NCBI GenBank assembly: GCA_032718565.1 | Contig: JAVGVS010000002.1 | Location: 12,051,416-12,115,415 of the forward strand | Origin: Distichodus sexfasciatus | Lineage: Eukaryota > Chordata > Actinopteri > Characiformes > Distichodontidae | DNA length: 64,000 nucleotides | Reading direction: 5' to 3' | Translations under genes and position numbers: made by a program | The notes under the pieces: model-generated | Told to the model about the DNA's origin: nothing | Databases searched by the model: none | The model's input: the letters and a program-made list of their open reading frames with translations, nothing else | Shown here: one piece after another, positions 24,201 through 34,886 of the stretch | Layout of the letters: the number at the start of each line of letters is the position of its first letter | How positions within the stretch are numbered: position 1 is the first letter of the stretch

Positions 24201-27200
24201 CGGCAGCACTAATTACAGCACCACTGTGCTGCGTTAATTATAGTAATGAGGTGTTATTTGACTTGATTTTAACTTCACCTGATATGATATAGCATGCATT
24301 TAGCTTTTCTTTTTCTTTTTGTGAAATATGTGAAGTGTTTTCATGGGGCAGTCTCAGTGCAGTGTTATGACTTCAGAAGATTGCTTCACATCTCACACTA
24401 CATGATTGATTTTTCACTGCCAAAGAAGAACACACCTAAGCAATATCTGATGTTGGGTTCACGCAGCAGGATTTCTTTTGCCTGTGCAGGTTATAATGTG
24501 AGGAAGGAGTAGAATTTTTGTGTGGACTGACTTAAAATAAAAAAAAATAAAAACTGTAAAAAAACAAAGGAAATGAAATAGCCAGATTGCTTAAACATGA
24601 AAAGAGAAGAATAATGTGACCGGATAAAACACAACAGTCTTAATTAGATTGAATTCTTTTACCAGTAAAATGTTAAGATCAGCAAAAAAAAGTCTGTCCT
24701 AACTGTCTGGATCTTGTTTTAGGTTGTCTATGGTTAATAGAAAAAAAGATATCTTTAGATTTTACTAAAAATCATGCCATAAATGTGCTGCAAATGTGCT
24801 CTTTCAGGAGTGGAACATCACTCGTCTGTCTTATGAGTACGACTCGGAGCCGTTTGGGAAGGAGCGAGATGCGGCCATTAAGAAGCTGGCCAGCGAGGCC
24901 GAGGTGGAGGTGACAGTACGCATCTCCCACACGCTCTACGACCTGGACAAGTATGTACAACCTTCAATTGGAAGCTCTTAATTTGTAGCATAAGAGCTTG
25001 CTGCTTGGCTAGTTATTGGTGTCTTTTTGTGCAAAATTTACCATCCAATTTTTGGCCATCAGTTTGTATCGTTGTTCATTTTCTTTTCTGCTATATGTTT
25101 TCAGATTAATGTGATCATTTTTCTGCCGCTTCCCCACTGTGTCCTTCCTTCCTTTGCTTATCCCAGGATCATAGAGCTCAATGGGGGCCAGTCTCCACTC
25201 ACCTACAAGCGCTTCCAGACGCTCATCAGCAAGATGGAGCCGGTGGAGACTCCAGCCGAGACCATCACAGCTGAGGACATGGGCTCCTGCAGCACGCCAC
25301 TTTCGGATGACCATGATGAAAAGTTTGGCGTCCCCTCGCTGGAGGAGCTGGGTGAGTTATTTTTAACAGGGTGGGACTAGGGTTTAGTGGTTAGAGTTAC
25401 ACTTGCAGATAGTCCTAACCTATATGCAGTCTTACTATTCGGATTCATACAGTGAGTGTGTGGTTACTGTTTTGGCTCTGAACAGTAGTTTTGTTACACA
25501 TTTACATGCTTTTTAGACATTAATGCGCAAAATGTTTTAATTTAAAAAATCTGTCAAAACCAACATTAAGAATCTCTAACCCATGATGTCTTGCCCATGT
25601 TGGTTATTTAGATGCATATTTTTGTGATCAAATCCAATTTGGGATTCTTGTTTGTTTTCCCAATTGTCCAGGTTTTGACACAGAGGGTCTGTCCTCAGCT
25701 GTGTGGCCAGGAGGAGAGACGGAGGCCCTCACACGCCTCGAGAGGCACCTAGAGAGGAAGGTTAGACTGCTTTAGTGTATGAACTATTTTAGCAGAAACA
25801 CATTAAACTTCAGTATGATGATGCAAAATCTCTAGATGTCCCAACAGTCACTAATCCACAATTGTTCTCCCCAGGCATGGGTGGCAAACTTTGAGCGTCC
25901 CCGAATGAATGCCAACTCCCTGCTGGCCAGCCCCACTGGCCTCAGTCCCTACTTAAGGTTTGGCTGCCTCTCATGTCGGCTCTTCTACTTCAAACTCACC
26001 GACCTGTACAGGAAGGTACGGACCTCATTGTGTCATACACACATTTACTTTAACTCAATGGCACGGGTGGACCCCATATGAAGATGGTTAAATATAGGAT
26101 TATTAGCAAATAACTTCCAAGAGAGTTTCTTAATTGTGTAAAAGTGTATATTGCTGAACTGCAAAGCAAACAAGTCTTGACCAACTTTTTCTGAAAGCAA
26201 AGAGTCTGAAAAAATTCCCAAAAGCATCTTGGATTACTAGATTACAAGACATGGATTACAAATATGAATTATTCTGGAGTTCAGAAATTCATAAAATATG
26301 ATTCATAGTTTAGAGGTTTCAGGAGAATTTTTACTCTGGGAAGATGTCACATTTTTACTGCAAGAGTTTGTGGTTTTATCCTTAATGCAGTTTGTAGGTT
26401 TGTGTGTATTCAAGCGTGGTGGCCCCCAAAGCTGCAAAAATCCCTTATTTTTAATTAATTATTTTCCTCTATCATTTTAATCAAGGACCATGTTCAATAT
26501 GAATATATTTGATGGACCAGAGTTAGTGTGAAGCCAATTTTAATGTCCAGCCCTCATTAGGTTATAACAAACTCTCTCTTCAGTGCCAGAAAAACACACA
26601 CAAAATAGTCACCAGGCTTTCTCTCTCCACCGTTCCTCAGGTGAAGAAGAACAGCTCGCCCCCTCTCTCGCTTTACGGCCAGCTGCTGTGGAGAGAGTTC
26701 TTCTACACGGCAGCCACCAACAACCCGCGTTTCGACAAGATGGAGGGCAACCCCATCTGCGTGCAGATCCCCTGGGACCGCAACCCGGAGGCACTGGCCA
26801 AGTGGGCAGAGGGCAGGACAGGCTTCCCCTGGATCGACGCCATCATGACCCAGCTCAGACAAGAGGGCTGGATACATCACCTGGCACGGCACGCCGTGGC
26901 CTGCTTCCTCACCCGCGGTGACCTGTGGATCAGCTGGGAGGAGGGCATGAAGGTACCACTGCCTCCTACCACACGTGTCAAGATTATTAAGTATTAGGTC
27001 TGCATGTGAATTTGTAGCTGCATGTAATAGTAGTGGTATGAAGAAATAGTGACAGTAATGTCCAGATGAAACACTTTCGTGCACTTTAGAGTAGTAATAT
27101 TATATAACTGTACAGTATACCCTAATACATTAAGCTGCTAGTTTCCCTGACTATGATGAGTTTTAGTTGTAGATCTCCATTGGTAGTGAAATTTAGGCCA

Positions 27201-29740
27201 AGACTAGGTTTAATCCATGTTCAAGAAACCAGCGCTAAAGGTTCATCAGAACTAATATTTGAACATTTAACACTAGTGCATTATTATATTAATGCATAAG
27301 ATGCACACAATCAATATTGATTTCTTTTTTACACTTCCTCACTTTCACAGACATTTCAGATCTGGCGCATGCTACAAATAAATATAAGATGCACTTTCAT
27401 ACTTCTGCCAGAAGGTGTCTCTAGCCTCCAATAACAGGAGATGGAATAAATTATTCTGCAGCATTGAATAAAATTGTGTGTGTTCTGTAACCAGGTGTTT
27501 GAGGAGCTGTTGCTGGATGCAGACTGGAGTGTGAATGCAGGAAGCTGGATGTGGCTCTCCTGCAGCTCATTCTTCCAGCAGTTCTTCCACTGTTACTGCC
27601 CTGTGGGCTTCGGCCGCCGTACTGACCCCAATGGTGACTACATACGGTGAGATCCAGCGTTTACAGTGGCACCACTGAAGTATTAATAACTAACAGTATA
27701 TTGAGTAGCATGAATACCCGCAACCACAGTTGGGATTAAGCGGTTCTGATAATGAATGAATGAATGAGTAACATAAATAGTACTGTATTCATTTATAGTA
27801 TTAGTGTTCTATATTGACAATACTTATCTATAATGCTCTTCACTCTTCAGTCTTTGCATGTTGTGGAGATGAAACTTGCCAGTGTTCTGAGATGTTTAGT
27901 TGATGTAAAGTTTACACTTTGACTCCTCTTTTTGTTTAAGGCGCTACCTTCCTGTCCTGAGGGGGTTTCATGCCAAGTACATCTACGACCCCTGGAACGC
28001 CCCAGAAAGCGTGCAGAAAGCGGCCAAGTGTGTGATTGGTGTTCACTACCCCAAGCCTATGGTGCACCATGCTGAGGCCAGTCGTCTCAACATTGAGCGC
28101 ATGAAGCAGATCTACCAGCAGCTGTCCTGTTACCGGGGTCTGGGTACGTCTGCTCTGACTGTTTCTCTCATTTCCTTGGTATCTGACTGTTTTGATGATA
28201 ATGTGAGTAAATATTTGTTGTTTTGTGTCAGACATTAGACACATTCTTTGTCTTGTGGTTACAAGTCAGCAAGACTTACTGTACTGTAAATGTTTGCACA
28301 CAACAAAACCTAAAAGGCTGTATTGTATTACAATATTCATAGTATAGGCACTTAGTCCTAACTGAGGCCGAACCCATTTCAGGACTGCTGGCGACGGTGC
28401 CATCCAATCCTAATGGAAATGGGGAGAACTCCTCCAGCATGATGGGGCTCCCACCTGCTGAGACAACCCCAGAGACTGCTGGATCCTCAGGTAATGTCTC
28501 ACAGACTGGACCTGTAGGGAACTAGAGACCAATGTATTCAGGTGGTAATGGACACCTGTCTGCTTTTGACCTCAAAATCTGCAAGTAGAAAAACAGCTCT
28601 TCACAAGAAATCCTGGCAAATTAATTCATGCACCTTTAAAAACACCTTACGCACATTATTTCAATTGTAATATTTAGCTTTTTGATAGTGTTGGTCATAC
28701 AGTCCTAGCTCATGGCCTGAATACTGCAGCTCTCCCCGAAGAGGTGATTTATCTCAAAATAAATAACATGGTAATTTTTACGTCGTCATTTTGACTAAGA
28801 TGAAGTTAGAAAGCCAATAGTGATTAAAAGAAGCTTGCTTAACACATTCATGTTTAGGCTGATAAATATCTAATGTTGGGGAAGCAATTCGCTACATTTG
28901 GCAATAAACAATTGTCACATAACCGTAACAAGCACTAAAGAGTTATGCTTAGTGCCTAACCTGTGGATAATGTTTATGTGGTGAAAAAACGACCATTTGA
29001 CAAACCACACTTATCAATGGGTCTCATCTGCTTAAAGCAGCTGGGTTAAAGTAGCGTTTGTTCTGACTTGGCTGTTTTTGTAGCATTCTGAGTTCATCTG
29101 CAACACGTAACGATTACTGTTGGTTCTCAGGCTTGATATTTGCATTAATAAAACGTTGTTACTGCAGGGTACCAGATGGCCGCTAACCCTCAAGGTGAGT
29201 GGCATAGTGGGATGATGGTGTATCCGCAAGGAAACACACAAGCCAGCAACAACGCACAAGGTGTGTGTATGTTTGTGTATGGGAGACAGTATGAATAAAT
29301 AAAATCTCGTGTATATGTAATGATCATGTCTTGTACATTATGCTGATTGTGTGCAGGTTATCCAGGCAGCACTAGCAGCATGATGAGTTACAGACAAGAA
29401 GCTCAGCCCACTCCAGGCTCTGTGCTGCAGCAAGGTACACAACACACAGAATGTAACGCTGCTCAGTTTTAACTTTGTTTTGGGTTGTTACCATACATTG
29501 TGTGACTTCTGTTTGCATTGGAAAAGATTATACAAATAGCATATGAAACATAAAGCAAAGATGCTGTTACCTGTGTCTGGTTTCTCAACTGAAAATTTAG
29601 AAAACGGTGCCCAAAATGTATGTGTGTGTTTTCCAGGCCGGGGGCTGCATTCAAGCTCAATACAAACTTCTGGAAAACGTCACAGTGAAGAATCTGGAGC
29701 CAGCACAGTCTCAAAAGTCCAGAGACAGTGCAGTCCTTAA
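18038..29740 (+). CDS. cry1a: Cryptochrome-1 (cry1a type), circadian repressor
   Basis: Complete 13-exon gene encoding 624 aa. Exons: 18038-18195, 23710-23818, 24808-24950, 25167-25351, 25672-25760, 25875-26015, 26641-26952, 27495-27646, 27941-28143, 28383-28490, 29168-29260, 29357-29434 and 29637-29740. All junctions are GT-AG and phases close exactly (1875 nt). CRY1 represses CLOCK:BMAL1 together with PER in the nucleus. The N-terminal photolyase alpha/beta domain begins VNTIHWFRKGLRLHDNP. The FAD-binding domain includes NANSLLASPTGLSPYLRFGC, LYGQLLWREFFYTA and GWIHHLARHAVACFLTRG. The C-terminal helix HAEASRLNIERMKQIYQQL, where PER2 and FBXL3 bind in mammals, lies near residues 475-497. Residues 498-624 form the divergent tail ending in a basic KRHSEES / KVQRQ nuclear-import-like patch. 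The start MVVNTIHWF and the tail fit teleost cry1a rather than cry2 or 6-4 photolyase. Paralogue letter moderately sure; family certain. Confidence 0.96.
18745..18772. repeat. (CA)n microsatellite in cry1 intron 1
   Basis: About 14 CA units. Confidence 0.9.
20967..21000. repeat. (TTC)n microsatellite in cry1 intron 1
   Basis: A TTC-rich run with one interruption. Confidence 0.85.
21255..21725. repeat. Retrotransposon-like interspersed repeat with (ATA)n end
   Basis: An (ATA)n run (21255-21298) passes into 'cattttatttgtaatgcact' and then a non-coding block containing 'gggagagcattccatagacgaggggcagca'-style text that I recognise as a common teleost interspersed repeat. The low-complexity end suggests a LINE-like 3' end on the minus strand. 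The class is uncertain. It lies in cry1 intron 1. Confidence 0.5.
22245..23163. mobile_element. hAT-like non-autonomous element, decayed
   Basis: The left end reads 'ggggatgcaccgat' followed by GCCGATACCGATT-type text; the right end near 23135-23160 carries the inverted 'gatcggccgatcaccgatcacc'. This GGGATGCACCGAT style of terminus is typical of teleost hAT MITEs and related to the element at 49194-49777. The extreme right terminus and the target duplication could not be defined. No transposase frame is intact. It lies in cry1 intron 1. Confidence 0.55.
23888..24232 (-). repeat. tRNA-derived SINE (family A), minus strand
   Basis: In minus orientation: a tRNA-like head ('cagtggt..tagtgctgccgcctcacagcaagaaggtcctggg'), a body ('cctttctgtgtggagtttgc..') and a (TGAA)n-type tail seen here as attcattcatt at the left end. 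It lies in cry1 intron 2. Relatives are at 31371, 33459, 37758 and 55341. Confidence 0.75.
27725..27765 (+). repeat. SINE family A 3'-end fragment in cry1 intron 8
   Basis: The sequence 'ttgggattaagcggtt' followed by (TGAA)n matches only the last 40 bp of the 37758-38121 element. It is a 5'-truncated insertion. Confidence 0.65.
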
Positions 29741-29950
29741 AAAGGTTTATTTTCTTTTATAAAATCTCTTTTTTAATTATTTTTTGCTCTCCATTATAGT
29801 TGAGTCCTTACAAATGATAAATACTTATTACTGTTTTGTTGTGTGTTTGTGTGTTCTCAGTGCTGTCACAGAAACCAGGAACAGTTCTCATCAGTTATCA
29901 AATGCAGACACAGCGAGCAGTGATTTGGAGCTCTGTTCACCTGTTACAGT

Positions 29951-29995
29951 TATTATTATTATTATTACTATTATTATTATTATTATTATTATTAG
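29951..29995. repeat. (TTA)n microsatellite in the cry1 3' UTR
   Basis: A TTA run with one imperfect unit, about 210 bp after the cry1 stop codon, so likely transcribed. Confidence 0.9.
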
Positions 29996-30772
29996 GAGTG
30001 CATGATCCTCTCTGTAAGCACATCCACATGTTTCTACACATTTTGGACTGTACATAATTGCTACTTGGACTCTGCCCAAAAGCATACCAGCATCCTAACC
30101 AACAATCAATGTTAAATGAGTGTTAGGATTCCTTTCTATTTCTGTATATATATGAATTTGTTGAATACTCGCATACGACCTGTACATATTTGATATTGTA
30201 TGTGCTCTCTTTATTTCATGTAGTCATAGACCCATTGATATATTTTTGATATAAATAATCATTGTGGATTGACTGTCATCTGTTCTTTTTAAAAAATGAC
30301 AACATTAAAGAGCATTTGTAGACAGGCCAGACAGTACATGGTGATGCTTCTCTTGATCTACTATTTACTCACTCATCCACCCCAGTCTACCCTGATCAAC
30401 CTGAAACCTTAGACCAGAGCACAACAACGTCTTGACCTTTTGGACTTTTTCAGAGAAACACATTGGGAAATAAACAAAGCTGTTGCCACATAAAATACAC
30501 CATGTTTTTTTTACTTTGGTCTGAGGTTTCATATTTTTAGTGTGTCACTTGACTGTAATATCTAAATTCCAGTCTCCTGTCTCTCTCTAATCATCTCTTG
30601 TCTCTGATCTCTGTCTCGAAGACTGCTTTCTGCTCCCTTCTGAAAGTGCCCTCAATTCTCTTTCATTTCCTCGGCTGTCTCTGCATATACATGTTCTCAT
30701 TGTAAACTAAATCAGGGTGTTCTCCATCATTTGTGCTTCTTGTACACTCATGTTGTGCTTGTTTAAAAAAAT

Positions 30773-30778
30773 AATAAA
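30773..30778 (+). terminator. cry1 polyadenylation signal AATAAA
   Basis: First well-placed AATAAA after the stop in a T-rich 3' UTR, implying a 3' UTR of about 1.05 kb. Confidence 0.6.
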
Positions 30779-31322
30779 GTCTCACAGAAAGTTGTCTTAG
30801 TCCTGAATTCAATGATGTGCATTTTGTCAATTAAACCTTTGCCTTTCTTTGTAATAACATCTCAGTTCTTAACATTATGACCCCTTACAAACCAGGGCTT
30901 TGGAGATCAGCAGCAACTCCATAGTTCTTGAGGTTTGTGATGGTGAATATTTTTCAGCTTTCATTAAAGAACTTTCTAAAGTTCTTTTATTATAAATATT
31001 TATTCTCAATAACTTGTACAGATTTTTAACACAAGCTTTATCATCTTATTTACATTCTGCTTGGTAGATATGATATGGTAGGTGATTTGCTGACATGATT
31101 GAATATTATTTCTTCCACTGAGACATTTTAGAAATGGTCAGATGAAGTCTTAATAAGTATATTAAGTTAGTTTTTGTAATAGGCATTTTTAAAGTTTTTG
31201 AATAATGTGTATGGGTAGTTATTTTATCCCCAGTAATCAAATATTACAGTGAAATAACTATTATTAATGGAAAGAAAGCAATTACAAATACTGATGCAGA
31301 TATTCTACAGAATGATGCTAGT

Positions 31323-31912
31323 ACAGGAGTCTTCAGCCTTTCTTCAGTTCAAGGACCCCTTGGCTCAGAACAGGTCCTGGGTCAGACGTACGGCCTTTCT
31401 GTGTGGAGTTTGCATGCTCTCCCCGTGTTTGCATGGGTTTTCTCCCACAGTTCAAAGGCATGCAATATAGGTTAACTGGCCTGTCCAGGGTTGTTCCCCG
31501 CCTTGCTCCTGTCCTCCCACGACCCCAGCTGGGATTAAACAGTTCAGATAATGAATGAATGAATGAATGGAAGTAACAGGAGTGCTTGTGGCTACTGGAA
31601 GGTGTGGTATTGTCTGCAGGTGGATCTGGACCACCATTAGTTGGTTCTGACGTAGACTTTTTGTTCTGAGAAATTACAGATTTCATATTTTTACTCATTA
31701 CAGGTACCTTCTTTTGGTGGAGGATAGCGGTGCAGGTTCCCATGGTGGGTTTTTACATGATTGCTTAAAGATTTATGGGGAAGTGGTTGTTTCAAAATTC
31801 TTTTTATGTTTTTGTAAACTTATGTTTTCTTTAAAAAAAAAAAAGGCTTCAAATTAAATAATTTGGCGAACTGCTGCAGTACTTCTATGGACCCCGGGTT
31901 GAAGACCAGTGT
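31323..31912. mobile_element. hAT-like MITE relic carrying a nested SINE
   Basis: The left end 'caggagtcttcagcc..aaggacccc' and right end 'ggaccccgggttgaagaccagtg' are imperfect inverted repeats. They resemble the CAGGGGTTCTCAA / TTGAGAACCCCTG termini of teleost hAT MITEs. A family A SINE (31371-31569) interrupts the element. A clean 8-bp target duplication was not found, so boundaries are tentative. Confidence 0.45.
31371..31569 (+). repeat. SINE family A, 5'-shortened
   Basis: Begins within the head at 'ggtcctgggtcag', continues through the family body ('cctttctgtgtggagtttgc') and ends in (TGAA)n. It is nested inside the hAT-like relic around it. Confidence 0.65.
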
Positions 31913-32094
31913 ACTAGTTGATTTGGTTATTACAATAAGCTGTATGGTCAGTTTATTACTTGATTAGTCTATTCAAAGTAATGCAGCCTAGCAACTGATT
32001 CAGTGCCAGAGTTTTGATGATCCAAGTGAATATGAAATGTACTTCTATTTTTCAACCAGTAGGTGCCGCGATATTCCCATAGCAGAAGATCCTC

Positions 32095-32255
32095 TTCTCC
32101 TTCTTCTCCTTCTTCTTCTTCTTCTTCTTCTTCTTCTTTCGGCTTTCCCCTTCAGGGCTCGCCACAGCGAATCATCTGTCTCCATTAAGTCCTATCCTCT
32201 GCGTCCTCTACCCTCACCCCAACTAACTTCATGTCCTCTTTCACCAGATCCATAG
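32095..32255 (-). mobile_element. RTE-type LINE 3' end with (GAA)n tail
   Basis: On the minus strand the translation gives DMKLVGVRVEDAEDRT, then WRQMIRCGEP and RGKPKEEE with two intervening stops. This is the typical C-terminus of RTE-family (Rex3/Expander-like) reverse transcriptase. It is followed by a (GAA)n tail, seen as (TTC)n at 32095-32138. It is a 5'-truncated, inactive copy. Confidence 0.7.
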
Positions 32256-32280
32256 CAGAAGATCCCACAATGTAAAGCGA

Positions 32281-32285
<5 letters not shown>

Positions 32286-32316
<31 letters not shown>
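32286..32316. repeat. (TC)n microsatellite
   Basis: A pure TC run of about 30 bp. Confidence 0.9.
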
Positions 32317-32939
32317 GCATGGTGTGTGTGTTTAACATAATAGTATATACAATTCAGTTGACTTTGATTCAAGCTCTCAAGACTACAATGTCCTGGATGT
32401 CTCAGAACCTGCTCAGTTAGTGCTCAAAATTCTGTTAGTGCCATATATTAAAATGGCTTCATTGTCTATGTTATTACTGTGAAACTCATTAGAACAACAG
32501 TCACTGTGATTTGGTTCTTTGCAGGATGTTTCGGATGCTTTGCTAGGGTTTTCATGGTCCTGCTTCTGGTGAGAATTACATAGTAAATAAAAAAGAGCTG
32601 CCTTAGTCTGTTCCTAGTGGTAAATGTATAGAACACATTCAAAGGGGCGGGTGTTTCCTGGACAAGACATGGGTGATAAATTACGATGCAGTAAATGACC
32701 AAAATTATTTGAACATCTCATTCCAAAACTCTGGACATTAACATTTAGGGAAGGTCATTTTCAGTTGCAGGTTTTGTGTCTGTGCACAAAACCAGGTCAG
32801 TAAAGACATACACAAAGACAAATTTGAATCCCAACAACATCCCTACTGAACACCTTTAGAATGGATTGTAATGTAAATGCAGATTGTGAGTCAGCAGCTA
32901 TTATGCCACTACCTGACGTTACAAATAGTCTTTGGTTGA

Positions 32940-33080
32940 GGACAGTTAGTTGCATAACGGTTAGGGTGTTCGGCCCGTGATGGGAAGGTCACAGATTTGA
33001 ATCCCAGACCAGTAAATGTAAATACCACTGAGGTACTCATAAACAAGGTACCGTCACCAGTGACAAATATTCACTTGAGC
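32940..33080 (+). repeat. SINE family B, plus strand
   Basis: The head 'gcataacggttagggtgttc' (A-box-like) and 'gatttgaatcccag' (B-box-like) are followed by the family text 'accactgaggtactca..aaggtaccgt'. Truncated after about 140 bp. Confidence 0.65.
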
Positions 33081-33458
33081 ATTCAAAAGTTCCTTAAATG
33101 CAAATTCATGTGGATGTCCTCTGGAGAAGAATGGTAGCCTTTATAAGTTGCATAGTGACAGCCAGTTCCATAATAGTGAAAAATGTTTAGCAATGGGATG
33201 TGTAAGAAGCTCACATAGTTGTGTTGCTTCGGGGTTTACATATGCTTGGCTATATATGGTAGATTATTATACACAAAAGTACAAATACAGACGAATTACA
33301 TTCTTTTTAGGACGTAGATCCAAAGCTAAATTAAGCCTCTGATTTGAAATGTGATATATTGATCAATAATTTTCTTCCTTCTCAGATATTAAATCAAATG
33401 TATTTCTAAATCACATTCCAAACAAGAACAATTTGCTGTACAGAATAAAGCACATTTT

Positions 33459-33784
33459 GGGGCGGCACTGTAACCCTGTGGTTAGCGCTGTTGCCTCACA
33501 GCAAGAAGGTCCTGGGTCAGAAGTACGGCCTTTCTGTGTGGAGTTTGCATGCTCTTCCTGTGTTCGTGTGGTTTTTCTTCGGTTGTTCCAGTTTTCTCCC
33601 ACAGTCCAAAAGCATCTGCTCTAGGTTAATTGCTTAATCTAAATTGGCCCCATAAGGTATGACTGTGGATGGCACCCGTTCAGGGTTGGTCCTCCGTCTT
33701 GTGCCCATAGTCCCCGTATAAGCTCCAGTCCCTGCGACCCCAACAGGGATTAAGAGGTTCAGTTAATGAATGAATGAATGAATA
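33459..33784 (+). repeat. SINE family A, near full length
   Basis: Starts 'ggggcggcactgtaaccctg', contains the complete body and ends in (TGAA)n. The A box is degraded relative to the 37758 copy. Confidence 0.75.
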
Positions 33785-34886
33785 AAAGTGTGTTTTGAGA
33801 CAAGATTTAAAAATGTACGTTGCCATATATGCACTGTTAGTTTTCATTTAGAGATACAGAGCTGATGTTAATTATTTACAGTTAAACTGTTCTTGTTATT
33901 AAATTCCTGTTCTCACAAACACATTGTAAAATAATCAAGTGTATGCACTGGACTAAGCCCATGGTGCAAAATGAGTCCAGTTGTTTAATCACACGCGTAC
34001 TGCATAAAGCAGATCTAACAGCAGCTGTTATTTTACTGAACCTGTTACGTCTGGTCCAACCGCTTCTCATTTAGTTGTTGTTATCCGACAGGTTTGTGAA
34101 GATAAGCCAGGCATTTGCATGCAGTAATCAAATGGCATGACTTCTTGTTGCAGGTCAGGAAGGTTTCATGCAAATGCCTGTGTCCAGGGGCGGATCACGG
34201 GGTGGCCAATGGTGGTCAAGGCCACCATAAATTAATCTTTGGGCCACCCTGACTTTTAATGTTTCTATGCCATCTGAGCAACTTAAAAATGTATAATATA
34301 AATGGGAACAAGCTTTCCTTAAGTTTTGTTTACTATACTTTTTGTAGTGGTGTTAATCATTGTAGTTTTGTTGCAAATAATATATCTAATGTTTCTCTGA
34401 ATACGCTGTATGCATGTTTGTTGGGTTTTTTCCAGTGTGTGATAAGGCTGTGTGAGTGCATGTGTGTGTGCATCTCTCTAGAGCTCTAGATTCATATCTG
34501 TTCCAAATGAAAGCCCCTTCTCTGTTCATTTTCATTTTTCATTTGAGGACTTCTCACTGTGAACAAAATCAATGTTTACACAATGTTGTATTAATTAATA
34601 CACCTTATTCTTCTTGTACACACTCATGTTGGGTTTGCTTAATTAATAACATATCAACATATATTGTCTCTTTGTTCATTTAAAATACTTTTTTCCTTCT
34701 GTAGAAACAAACAAAAAGTAACAGCAAAGGTAAGACCAGTTCAACGAGCCTAACCACTGACTTAAGCGGAACTACATTTGTTTAACTTGTCACATCTCAC
34801 CTGCTGCGCTTCAGAGTTCAGGAGTTTCATGCATTAAACAGAAGAATTTTATTGTTATTCTTTTAGAAGATGTACAGATTTTCGCC
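33785..34886. other. Intergenic spacer upstream of the MHC class I-like gene
   Basis: No gene recognised. A TE-like fragment occurs near 34188-34260 ('caggggcggatcacggggtggcc'). A possible non-coding 5' exon of the MHC-like gene ends with a donor (aaag|gtaagacc) near 34730. Neither is certain. Confidence 0.4.

Noticed and set aside
26557..27084. 175-codon minus frame over cry1 exon 7
   Set aside because: Antisense of a conserved cry1 exon.
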